Source: Deltaproteobacteria bacterium (GTDB taxonomy: Bacteria > Desulfobacterota > Desulfarculia > Adiutricales > Adiutricaceae). Taken from it: DNA of 39,236 bases. A model generated the notes under the pieces. The model was not told where the DNA came from. It saw nothing but the letters and a program-made list of their open reading frames with translations, and ran no database searches. The position numbers and the translations under genes are program-made. Positions 7,273 to 15,621 of this stretch are shown one piece after another; within the stretch, counting starts at the first letter, position 1; each line of letters starts with the position of its first letter. The stretch is from the NCBI GenBank assembly GCA_031263485.1, contig JAISFS010000060.1, positions 1 through 39,236 of the forward strand, written 5' to 3'.

Positions 7273-10200
7273 TTACGCGGGCCTGGTCATGTGCCTGTTC
7301 ATCACGTCTATTATCTTGTCCTGCTTCACTGGCTTGGCCAGGTGGGCGTTCATGCCGGCGTCCAGGGCGCGGTCGATGTCCTCCTTGAAGGCGTTGGCCG
7401 TGAGCGCCACGATGGGGACACGCTTCGCGTCGTCGCGGTCCAGCCCGCGGATGGCGGTGCTGGCCTGGTAGCCGTCCATATTGGGCATCTGGACGTCCAT
7501 CAGGATGATGTCGTAGAGGCCGTCCGGGGAGTCCTCGAACTTCTTGAGGGCTATCACGCCGTCCTCGGCCTCGTCCACGTCGATGCCGGTCACCTTGAGC
7601 ATGGCCTTCACGATCTTGCGGTTCAGATCCACGTCGTCGACCAGGAGGAGCCTCTTGCCCTTGAAGCGGTCCTTGGGGTCGGCGAAGGACTCCTGCGGGG
7701 CCTCCTCGCGGATCTTGCTCTCGGTCTCCCTGAGCCAGATGGCGAAGGAGAACTCGCTCCCCTTCCCGAGCTCGCTCTTGACCGTGATGTTCCCGCCCAT
7801 GAGATGCACGATGTGGCGGCTTATCGTGAGGCCCAGGCCGGTGCCGCCGTAGCGCATCGTGATGCCCGCAGCCCCCTGCTCGAAGGGCTGGAAGATGGCG
7901 GCCATGGCCTCCTGGGAGATGCCGATGCCCGTGTCCCTCACGGTGAACTCCACCAAGGCCTCCCCGTCCCTGCGCTCCTTGCGCTTGATGACGAACTCGA
8001 TGCGGCCCCCCTCCGGGGTGAACTTCACGGAGTTGCCCAGGAGGTTTATGAGCACCTGTCTGAGGTGCAGGGGGTCCGTGAGGAACGTGGACGGCGTGAA
8101 GTCCACCAGATCCGTCCTGAACTCGATGTTCTTCTGGAGGCAACGGGTCTTCATGATGCTGGTGACGGTGTTCGCGAGCACGATGAGCTCGACCGGCTCC
8201 TCGGAGATCTCTATCTTCCCGGCCTCGATCTTGGAGAGGTCGAGGATGTCGTTCAGGAGCCCCAGGAGATGCAGGGAGGAGACCTCGATCTGGCGCACGT
8301 TGTCGCGGATCTCCAGGAATTCCGGGCCCTCGGTGCGGATGGAGTCCAGGTTCTTCTGCACGATGCCCGATAGCCCGATGATGGCGTTCATGGGGGTGAG
8401 GATCTCGTGGGACATGTGGGCGAGGAACCGGCCCTTGTGCTCGTTGGCGCTCTTGGCCTCGTTCATGGCCTTCTCGAGCTCGTTCTGGCGCGTGATCATC
8501 TCGGTCATGTCGGACGACTCGATGATGTAGCCCCTGCGCTCCCCGTTCCGGCCGTGGAGGTAGCTGGCCTTGGCCTTCAGGTACATGCCCTCCTTCTGCA
8601 CGAAGACGATCTCCGCCTCGCGCCCCTCGGACAGGGCCTTGAGCGGGCAGTACTCGGTGTTCTCGGGGAAGGCGGTGACCTCCGAATACGGCCTTCCGAC
8701 CACCTCGTCCAGGGACTTGCCGTAGAAGTCCAGGGCGATGTCGTTCATGTAGATGATGGCGCGGTCCATCGTGATGATGGAGAGCGGGTTCCGGACGCTC
8801 TCCACGATGCCGTCCGCCATGTCGTCGAAGGAGTCGGCCAGGGTGCCGAACTCGTTGTGCACCCGGCTCCGGAAACGGAACTGCCGCTCGCCGTTCCGGA
8901 AGCGCGAGATGCCGTCGATCAGCCCCGTGATGCTCCCGGTGAGGTAGGACGCCATCCAGATGGCGATGAAGACCACGATGACGATGAGGACGAGGGTCGT
9001 CCCGAGCAGCTGGAGGAAGGTCTGCCTCAGGCTGTCGGCGACCGACCGCTCGAGCTTCGTCTGGGTCTCGGAGGCGGGGCGGGAGAAGGATTCGAGCCCT
9101 GAACCGATGGCCACGAAGCCGAAGCCCCGGCGCGAGCCGCCGTTCTTTTCCGAGGGGGCGTACTGGCCCGTGTAGTAGGGGATGGCCGCGGCGGTGTTGA
9201 GCTTGTAGATGCCGCTCCAGAGGATGTAGAGCGAGCCGGACCCGCCGGTGGCCGTGAGGTCCATCCAGCCGGTGCATTGGGGGGCGTTGTTCAGGTAGCG
9301 GCCGTCCAGGCCCACCAGGCCGGCCCGGGTGAGCTCGGGGGCCGGGCGCTTGACGCGCGACTGCTCGAAGAACAGGGGGTAGCCCTCCACGTAGTCGGTC
9401 CACCTGGACACGCCCGAGCCTTTCCAGCCCTTGTAGATGGACTCCTCGAGCCAGGGCACCTGGGGGTCCCCGGTCTCGGGGTCGAAGCCGACTATCGAGT
9501 GGTGGCGGGGGTGCGCGATGGAGCGGCACTGGTAGTCCCAGATGAAGGCGTAGTTGCCGTCGTAGGCGCTGGGGTGCTCCGTGTAGCGCTCGTTCATGGG
9601 GGTCAGGTGGTCCACGAACTCCATGATGTGGTCATGGTTCAGGGCGAGCGTCACGTAGCCGGTCTTGACCCCCCGGGCGTCCGCGACCGGCGTGGCCCAG
9701 CGCACGATCCCCTCGAACTTGCGGCCCAGCGGGTTCTCCATGCCGGCGTAGGCCTGCTCCTCGGGGAGGAAGGGGATGTCGTAGCCGCGCTCCGCGGAGG
9801 CCTTCGCGAGGACGGCGGGCGCGTACATGCCGATGAAGTTGGAGCCCGTGTAGGCGCCCGTCACGTCCGAAACGTAGATCTCCCCGGGCTCCAGGTCCTT
9901 CAGCTCCTCGAAGTAGCCCTCCGCCTTGACGTAGGTGTTTTCCCGCCTGGAAACGTCCGCGAGCGCGGGGGAGAGGGGCATCCGGGTCTTGGTCGTCCCC
10001 GGGGTCACGTACTTGAGCGTCTCGTTCCCGTCGAGGTCCAGGAGGGTGATCTCGTCGTAGAGCGGCACGGATACGAAGACGGCGCCGTCGGGCGGACGCG
10101 GCTTGAAGCCGTCCATGTCCTCGTTCTCGCTGTTGGTGGAACGCCCGGCGGGCAGAGGCGCGGGCACGCTTTCCGGGACCCAGAACGTCCCGTCGTCCGA

Positions 10201-10596
10201 GAGCCTCCAGGCGCTCCGCTGGATCAGCCGCCCGCGGGCGCCCTCCACGAACCGCTCGAAGGCCTCCTGGGTCTTGTCCATCCCGGAGACGAAGAGGATG
10301 TCCCCGTCCCTCGCGTACAGGAAGTCCGCCACCCGCTCGGCCGCGGTGGTGGACATGCGCTCGATGTTCTCCACCGCGATGTTGTTCAGCGCCTCGGCCG
10401 AGTCCTCGACGGCTATCGTCTTCAGGGTGTCGCCCTGGTGGTTGGCCTGGCGCCAGGCGATGACGGCGAGGAAGATGAGGGGGATGACCTTCACCAGGAG
10501 GAAGATCGTAATGAGCTTCCCCCGCATCTCCATGCCAACTGCACGGGTCGCGCGATCGATTGCCTTGCTGACGGCCTTGACGATTCTAGAGGTCAT
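7273..10596 (-). CDS. Hybrid sensor histidine kinase (Cache-like sensor, HAMP, PAS, HisKA, HATPase, REC)
   Basis: The 1107-residue inner-membrane sensor kinase has a first membrane segment at about 28-48, a large periplasmic sensor region of some 480 residues (dCache-like by layout), a second membrane segment at about 529-550, HAMP at 551-602, PAS at about 603-700, a HisKA H-box with His730, an HATPase domain with GTGLGL, and a C-terminal receiver from about 982 with LMDVQMPNMDGY (phospho-acceptor Asp1034). The H-box reads SHEILTP instead of the usual SHEIRTP; the DNA confirms Leu. No output regulator or effector is adjacent, so phosphotransfer probably goes to a distant Hpt protein. The ligand is unknown. 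A good sigma-70-like promoter lies 115 bases upstream. Confidence 0.92.
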   Translation of the reverse strand: MTSRIVKAVSKAIDRATRAVGMEMRGKLITIFLLVKVIPLIFLAVIAWRQANHQGDTLKTIAVEDSAEALNNIAVENIERMSTTAAERVADFLYARDGDILFVSGMDKTQEAFERFVEGARGRLIQRSAWRLSDDGTFWVPESVPAPLPAGRSTNSENEDMDGFKPRPPDGAVFVSVPLYDEITLLDLDGNETLKYVTPGTTKTRMPLSPALADVSRRENTYVKAEGYFEELKDLEPGEIYVSDVTGAYTGSNFIGMYAPAVLAKASAERGYDIPFLPEEQAYAGMENPLGRKFEGIVRWATPVADARGVKTGYVTLALNHDHIMEFVDHLTPMNERYTEHPSAYDGNYAFIWDYQCRSIAHPRHHSIVGFDPETGDPQVPWLEESIYKGWKGSGVSRWTDYVEGYPLFFEQSRVKRPAPELTRAGLVGLDGRYLNNAPQCTGWMDLTATGGSGSLYILWSGIYKLNTAAAIPYYTGQYAPSEKNGGSRRGFGFVAIGSGLESFSRPASETQTKLERSVADSLRQTFLQLLGTTLVLIVIVVFIAIWMASYLTGSITGLIDGISRFRNGERQFRFRSRVHNEFGTLADSFDDMADGIVESVRNPLSIITMDRAIIYMNDIALDFYGKSLDEVVGRPYSEVTAFPENTEYCPLKALSEGREAEIVFVQKEGMYLKAKASYLHGRNGERRGYIIESSDMTEMITRQNELEKAMNEAKSANEHKGRFLAHMSHEILTPMNAIIGLSGIVQKNLDSIRTEGPEFLEIRDNVRQIEVSSLHLLGLLNDILDLSKIEAGKIEISEEPVELIVLANTVTSIMKTRCLQKNIEFRTDLVDFTPSTFLTDPLHLRQVLINLLGNSVKFTPEGGRIEFVIKRKERRDGEALVEFTVRDTGIGISQEAMAAIFQPFEQGAAGITMRYGGTGLGLTISRHIVHLMGGNITVKSELGKGSEFSFAIWLRETESKIREEAPQESFADPKDRFKGKRLLLVDDVDLNRKIVKAMLKVTGIDVDEAEDGVIALKKFEDSPDGLYDIILMDVQMPNMDGYQASTAIRGLDRDDAKRVPIVALTANAFKEDIDRALDAGMNAHLAKPVKQDKIIDVMNRHMTRPA

Positions 10597-10710
10597 ATTC
10601 TCGAGGGCCCGCGCTGCCGACGGAAGCGGCGGCGCCGGGGCGGGCCTGGCCGATGCTCCCCGGTCGCCTCCGAAGGCGACGGGGGTAGTGGATGGGCTAA
10701 AATCCCCGAC

Positions 10711-10739
10711 ATTTTACTTTATCTGACGAGTGAATTCAA
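10711..10739 (-). promoter_or_regulatory. Sigma-70-like promoter for the hybrid kinase gene
   Basis: Read on the minus strand, TTGAAT (10739-10734) and TAAAAT (10716-10711) are separated by exactly 17 bases, in an AT-rich island inside very GC-rich DNA. It points at the kinase start at 10596, leaving a 5' leader of about 100 bases. Confidence 0.55.
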
Positions 10740-11539
10740 AATGGCGGCGGAACGGCGCGGTCCCCGCGTCGGACGGAAACCGCAGTGCCCGGCTGGATCC
10801 CCGCTCCAGACGGAAACCGCGGCGCCCGGCGGGGTTCCCGCGTCGGGCGGGGTTCCCGCGTCGGGCGGAAACCGCGGTGCCCGGCGGGGACGGGCAGGGG
10901 AGAGGGCTCCCGACGTACGCCCTGCGGCGGACGGAATGGGCCTTCAGCGCCCGCCGTGTGGCAGGCGGGGGAAGGGAGGCCGCAAGCGCCCGGCGGGCGG
11001 GCGGAGGGAGGCGGGAAGCGCCCGTCGTAAGGCGGACGAGGGGAGGGAGGCCGAGGTGCCCTGCGGGAGCGGGCATGGGGAGGATGGCCGTAAGCGGTCG
11101 GTGCGCGGCGGCAAGGGAAGGGGGCCGCCGATGACCGTCCGGGCTGGCGCCGAAGGGAAGCCGCCCGGCAAAGCGCCGAGGGCGCCACCGATCGGGCCGG
11201 TGAGAAAGGAACAAAAGACGTGCTCTTTCAGTATACTCCCTAAACCCGCAGATTTCAGCTGTTTCGGCGGTATCAGGGCATCGGGCGTCCCTCGGCCAGT
11301 CAGCCGACCGCCAACCTGCTGGCCTGCCGTCTGTGCGCTCGGATTGCTCGGGAGCGGTGAGGGCACGGGACGGAAGGGCTTCAGGGCGGAGGAGCGTCCG
11401 GGTTTCCGGGCGGAGGGGCAGGCGATCTCAGGCGACACGGACGCTTGCCGGGATAAAGGACGCAGGGCAGGCGGCGGGAAGCAGCGGCCCCCGCGAGCAT
11501 TCCGCTGGCAGGAGCTCCCCCGGGGCCGCCCAGAGGTTC
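10740..11539. other. Intergenic region with GC-rich repeats, no gene
   Basis: About 800 bases separate the ATPase and kinase genes. At 10762-10900, imperfect copies of a roughly 36-bp unit, GACGGAAACCGCGGYGCCCGGC plus flanks, occur about three times. The frames that stay open through this stretch on both strands are low-complexity products of the base composition. A less GC-rich patch at about 11200-11270 carries TATACT but no clear partner hexamer. Confidence 0.5.
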
Positions 11540-14500
11540 TCAGTCGCCTTTCCCGGACAGCCATTCCAGATCGGCCTCCAGGAACAGGAGCCTCCGCCAC
11601 GGGTGGAAGGCCCGCATCCAGGCCAGGTAATCGTGCCGCGTGAGTTCCCCGGCGAGCTCACCTGCGGCCTTCAGGAGCGAGAGGTCCGCGTCGGAGGGCC
11701 TCAGCCAGAGCCCGCCCTGGGTCGCGAACCTCTCGACCGCCTCGGCCGTGACCTCGCCCGACGGCTTGGGCGTGAAGCGCACCACTGCGAGCCTCACCGA
11801 GGGATCCCGGCGGTCCGGCGCGGCCGCGTCCAGGGCCTTGACCAGCCTCGAAGTGAAGGCCTTGGCGTTGGAGCGCAGGATCGCCCGGATGTATAGGCGC
11901 CTCCCGTCCTCGGGGGTCCCTGGGCCTTCGGCCCGGACCAGGGCGTGGTAGGGGGGAGGGTCGTGGCCTTCCGGCGGGCCTTCCACGATGACGGCGGGGC
12001 CGGCCGTTCCGTCGCGCGAGTCCGCGACGGCCTCGAGGAAGCCCAGGAGGGCTTCCGGCCAGACCGCGTCCTCGGTCTCCTCGTCCCTGAAGGGCCCGGT
12101 GTCCGCGTTGCCGAAGAGCTCCTGGAAGCGCCTCTCGCTGTGGAAGACGGGATCCTCCTCGGGCGGATCCTCCCGGTCCCGCCAGGCGATGAGCCCGTGT
12201 TCCTCCAGCGAGGCCTCCCCTTCGGCGGGGTCAGGGCCGTCGGCCGGGGTTCCGGCGCCGCCGGTGGAGGAGACCGGACCGCTTTCGCGGGCCTGAGAGC
12301 CTGCGGGCTCCCGGTGGTCCGCGAATCCCGTTCCGTCCTCGAACTCCACGCCGTCCTCGAACTCCTGACCGTCCTCGAACTCCTGACCGTCCTCGAACTC
12401 CTGGCCGTCCTCGAACTCCTGGCCGTCCTCGAACTCCTGGCCGTCCTCAAACTCCTCCGCGCCCCAATACCCCTCTCCCTCCCCGGCCGGGTCCCCGTCC
12501 CTTGCCTCGCCCCCGTCAACGGACCTGCCCCCGTCAGCGGGCCCGCCCCCGTTACCGGACTCGCGGGATTCCCCGCCAGCCCGGACGTCGCGCTCCTCTT
12601 GCCCCTCTTGGCTCTTCGGGGCAGCCGCGGCCTCTCCGGCGGCGGCAGGCGCGGCGGCCGGGACCTCCAGATCCGCCAGTCCCTCCAGGTCCGCCAGGAT
12701 GCTGGATTCCAGGTATCCCCTCAGGTCGTCGGAGTCGTTCCACGCGAAGACCAGGGTGTCGCCCGGGTCCCGGTCCCTCACGGCCGGGGCCGTGTCGGGC
12801 ACGGCGGGGTCTTCCGGGTCTGCGAGGACCGCCGACGCGATGATCTCGGGCGAGGGGGCTTCCTCGGCTTCCGTGGCGGGGTTGGAGGCGCCGGAGGGTC
12901 CTGCGGAGGCCAGGCGCGGCGTCCGGACCGCCGCGGCGGCGAGCTCGGGCGGGCTGGACTTTCCAGGTCCCGAGGCGGATCCCGGCGCGGGACCGAGGGC
13001 CACGGCAGGTCCGGCGTGGGAATGGGGCGTACCTGTCGCCGGGCCGGTCCGGGCGGCCTGCGCCGCCTGAGTCGGCTGGACTGTCTTGGCGGGCGCCGCA
13101 GGCTGTGGCGCCTGGGAGGGGCGGGCGGCCTGCGCCGCTTGAGCCTGCTGGAGTGTCCCGGCGGGCGCCGCAGGCGGGGGCGCCTGGGAGGGGGGGGCGG
13201 CCTGCGCCGCTTGAGCCGGCTGGACTTTCCTGGCGGGTGTCGCAGGTTGCGGTGCCTGGGAGGGCAGGGTTGCCTGCGCCGCTTGAGTGGGCAGGTCAGG
13301 CCGGGAGGGCGTCGCAGGCGGGGGCGTCCTGTCAGGCCGGGCGGGAGTCGGCGTTTGCGCGGGCGCCGCCGCCGGGCGCCGCGCCCCCTGGGCCGGTCGG
13401 GCAGGCGGCGTCGGCCGCGACGCTTGGATATGCCTTGCGGGGGCAGTCGTCAGGACGGGCGGCGCCGGGGCCGCCGGTCGGGCGGCTTTGGGCCGCATCA
13501 GGGGGCGCGGGTCGGGCTGGGCCTCGGGCCCGGCCTCCACCAGGTCGTCGTCGGCCCAGGACGCGGCGAGGTCCTCGCGGCCCGCCGCCTGCGAGCCCGG
13601 CGGGGCCAGGGAGGGGATCTCGGAAACGTCCCCGCTCAGGACCCGCTCGCGCACCAGCGCGTGGCAGCGCTCCATGAGCGCCCGGGGGAAGAGGCCCACC
13701 GCGTCCTCGAAGGCGTCGGGGCTGAAGGGCCAGCCGGGGTGGGGCGGGACCATGCCCGCCCGCTGGCAGGGGGCCTTCATGCGGGCCTCCACGAGCTTCC
13801 GGGCGGTTTCGGCGTTCCCCACCGGGGACAGGAACAGCGGCGGGCGGCGGTAGCGCTCCAGGGCGGTGTTGAGCGACAGCGAGCAGAGGTTCTCCCAGGT
13901 GGCGGGCAGGCAGGAGACCACGGCGAGCGTCCGGCGGGTGAGCCCGGTGAGCTTCCCCAGCCCGTCCGAGAAGTCCGCCACCTGCGACCGTGCCTCGCCG
14001 GGGAGGCCGCCGGCCCCCTCGCCCGGGCCGGAACGGGAGATGAGGCTGAACAGCGCCGAGAGATGATCCATCTGGTCCAAGGCCAGGACCGAGTACCTGC
14101 CGCCCAGCGACAGGCAGAAGGAGAGCCCGGAGACGGCCTTGTCCGGGGACCCGCGGGGGGAGCGGAAGCCCGCGGCGTTCAGGGCCTCGGGATCCGGCGT
14201 CCTGCCCTCCAGCCAGTCCATGGCCGCCCGGCGCAGGAGGGCGTCCCGGGAGTTCAGGAGGAACAGGGCCCGGAGGCACTCGAGGTGCTCGGCCGCCTCC
14301 CGCTGCCAGACTATCTGGAGCTTGTCCCGGATCTTCTCCAGGTCACGGGCGAGCTTCTGGGGGTTGCCCCGCGTGTGCCTGCCGGGGAAGTCGCGGGGCA
14401 CCTGGAAGCCCGCGGCGGCGAGGGCCGCCTCGGCCGCGAGAGAGGCCTGGGTGCGGCCTTCCAGAAGCGATACGGGGGTCGCGAGCGAGCGGGCGATGCC

Positions 14501-14836
14501 GGAGAGCGCCGTCTCCATGAAGCCGGCGCCCTCGCCTGACATGTCGGCCAGGAGGAAATAGCCGCGGTTGAGCAGGGTCAGCCGGCAGAAGCGGGAAAGC
14601 AGGTGAGTCTTCCCGGCCCCGCCGGGCCCGGAGACTATCATGCCCGGCGGCGAGGCGAGGCTGCTCCGGGACAGGAGCTGGACTATCTCCTGCGAGAACT
14701 CCTCCTCGACCCGCCGGTGCAGGGCAGGCACGTCCCACCTGGAGAGGTTCCAGACGTCGTCCAGGCCCTTCACCCAGTCGAAGGAGGACAGCTTGAGGGC
14801 GTTGAGCTTCCTTCTGTTTTCCTCCGCCAGATCCAT
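11540..14836 (-). CDS. Large AAA-type ATPase with a repetitive acidic and Pro/Ala-rich linker
   Basis: The 1098-residue product has an N-terminal P-loop ATPase (residues 1-405) with Walker A GPGGAGKT at 70-77 and a Walker B-like VLALDQMD at 250-257. A linker of some 550 residues follows: a Pro/Ala/Gln-rich part with a 24-residue repeat, then an acidic part with seven EFEDG hexapeptides. The C-terminal 130 residues (from about LLGFLEAVADSRDG onward) look folded and hold RFATQGGLWLRPSDADL. No signal peptide or membrane segment is seen. I do not recognise the family. The C-terminus faintly recalls a domain found after ATPase modules in some DNA-associated conflict proteins, but this is recall only. 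ATG 14836 has GAGGGG just upstream; ATG 14851 is an alternative start. Confidence 0.75.
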   Translation of the reverse strand: MDLAEENRRKLNALKLSSFDWVKGLDDVWNLSRWDVPALHRRVEEEFSQEIVQLLSRSSLASPPGMIVSGPGGAGKTHLLSRFCRLTLLNRGYFLLADMSGEGAGFMETALSGIARSLATPVSLLEGRTQASLAAEAALAAAGFQVPRDFPGRHTRGNPQKLARDLEKIRDKLQIVWQREAAEHLECLRALFLLNSRDALLRRAAMDWLEGRTPDPEALNAAGFRSPRGSPDKAVSGLSFCLSLGGRYSVLALDQMDHLSALFSLISRSGPGEGAGGLPGEARSQVADFSDGLGKLTGLTRRTLAVVSCLPATWENLCSLSLNTALERYRRPPLFLSPVGNAETARKLVEARMKAPCQRAGMVPPHPGWPFSPDAFEDAVGLFPRALMERCHALVRERVLSGDVSEIPSLAPPGSQAAGREDLAASWADDDLVEAGPEAQPDPRPLMRPKAARPAAPAPPVLTTAPARHIQASRPTPPARPAQGARRPAAAPAQTPTPARPDRTPPPATPSRPDLPTQAAQATLPSQAPQPATPARKVQPAQAAQAAPPSQAPPPAAPAGTLQQAQAAQAARPSQAPQPAAPAKTVQPTQAAQAARTGPATGTPHSHAGPAVALGPAPGSASGPGKSSPPELAAAAVRTPRLASAGPSGASNPATEAEEAPSPEIIASAVLADPEDPAVPDTAPAVRDRDPGDTLVFAWNDSDDLRGYLESSILADLEGLADLEVPAAAPAAAGEAAAAPKSQEGQEERDVRAGGESRESGNGGGPADGGRSVDGGEARDGDPAGEGEGYWGAEEFEDGQEFEDGQEFEDGQEFEDGQEFEDGQEFEDGVEFEDGTGFADHREPAGSQARESGPVSSTGGAGTPADGPDPAEGEASLEEHGLIAWRDREDPPEEDPVFHSERRFQELFGNADTGPFRDEETEDAVWPEALLGFLEAVADSRDGTAGPAVIVEGPPEGHDPPPYHALVRAEGPGTPEDGRRLYIRAILRSNAKAFTSRLVKALDAAAPDRRDPSVRLAVVRFTPKPSGEVTAEAVERFATQGGLWLRPSDADLSLLKAAGELAGELTRHDYLAWMRAFHPWRRLLFLEADLEWLSGKGD
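12330..12455 (-). repeat. 18-bp coding repeat, seven copies (EFEDG hexapeptides)
   Basis: Seven consecutive 18-base units encode EFEDG followed by Q five times, then V, then T. They lie inside the acidic linker of the ATPase. The near-identity of codons suggests recent slippage-driven expansion, so copy number may vary between strains. Confidence 0.9.
13057..13330 (-). repeat. 72-bp coding repeat, about 3.8 copies
   Basis: CCTGCGCC recurs at 13057, 13129, 13201 and 13273, an exact 72-base period. The encoded 24-residue units are of the type QAAQAAPPSQAPQPAAPA plus a Val-Gln-Pro segment. They form the Pro/Ala/Gln-rich, presumably disordered, linker of the ATPase. Confidence 0.9.
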
Positions 14837-15000
14837 GTCCCCTCGCTTCATTGTCACGGTGGCGGACGCGCGCCCCGGATCCGCCCCGCATGCCGAAATC
14901 CGCGCAACCGAATGATAGTTGATGCCCGCCGGAAAGAAAAGCCGCTGCCGGTCGCGCGCCCCGCCCCGGACTGGCCGAGCGGGGCGGCGAGGTCCCGCCG

Positions 15001-15175
15001 AAGCGCTGGAGTCCGATGAACGCCGAAGCGCTGGAGTCCGATGAACGCCGAAGCGCTGGAGTCCGATGAACGCCGAAGCGCTGGAGTCCGGTGAACGCCG
15101 AAGCGCGGGAGTCCGGTGAACGCCGAAGCGCGGGAGGCCGGACGCGCCGCCATAGCGCGGGAGGCTGAGGAACGC
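15001..15175. repeat. 25-bp tandem repeat, seven copies
   Basis: The unit is AAGCGCTGGAGTCCGATGAA plus CGCCG. AAGCG recurs at 15001, 15026, 15051, 15076, 15101 and 15126, and a more diverged copy follows near 15153. The first copies are nearly perfect; drift increases to the right. The array lies between the divergent ATPase and urtA genes. Each unit contains AGCGCT, a palindromic core in the better copies. There are no spacers, so it is not CRISPR. Confidence 0.9.
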
Positions 15176-15468
15176 CAACGCGCGGGACGCCGGGGTCGTC
15201 TTGCGGGGAACGGACGGGCAGCTCCGGGCCCCACTTCCCGCGAACGGCTGTCATTTTCAACGGGGCGCCGAGAAGGCGGGCCAGCGGCGCCGTATCGCGG
15301 GAAAACGAAGCGGATGAAGTTTATGACGAATATGTCGGAATCATGGCATCGAAGGTCTTGAAACAGACGTTTCGGTACCATCGCGGATTTCGGCGGACGG
15401 GGCATCTGGAGGCGCCTGTGGAGCGTAACTTGTTGGAATTATTGAATAAAGTTGCCTGCAGATGCCCT

Positions 15469-15484
15469 TGGCCCTTAACATGCA
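15469..15484 (+). promoter_or_regulatory. Sigma-54-like -24/-12 element upstream of urtA
   Basis: TGGCCC-N5-ATGCA keeps the essential GG and GC with the obligatory 10-base spacing and matches about 9 of 12 consensus positions (TGGCACG-N4-TTGCW). It would give a 5' leader of about 125 bases before urtA. Sigma-54 and NtrC control is known for urea and ammonium transport genes in many proteobacteria; I could not find a clear NtrC site upstream. Confidence 0.45.
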
Positions 15485-15621
15485 TGGTCCGCCGCAAGCC
15501 TTTGTTTCCTTCCGCGGAGGAAAAGCCTCAACCGCCTTCGGCGGGGGCCTTGCCGGGGCGTGCCCCGGAGGCCGCGAACCCGCCGGGGCGGAACCAACAA
15601 TTTTTTCTTCAGGAGGGCTCA

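Noticed and set aside
6947-9529. Minus-strand open frame of 860 codons overlapping the hybrid kinase
   Set aside because: It lies in another frame of the same strand as an unmistakable kinase, is Arg/Pro/Gly/His-rich and lacks any domain; an artefact of high GC content.
9277-14539. Long plus-strand frames (9277-11643 and 11945-14539) opposite the kinase and ATPase genes
   Set aside because: Antisense shadows of GC-rich genes with low-complexity translation and no ribosome-binding sites.
15001-15175. CRISPR array
   Set aside because: Units are directly contiguous without spacers, and no cas genes are present. The same applies to the 17181, 23993 and 28100 arrays.
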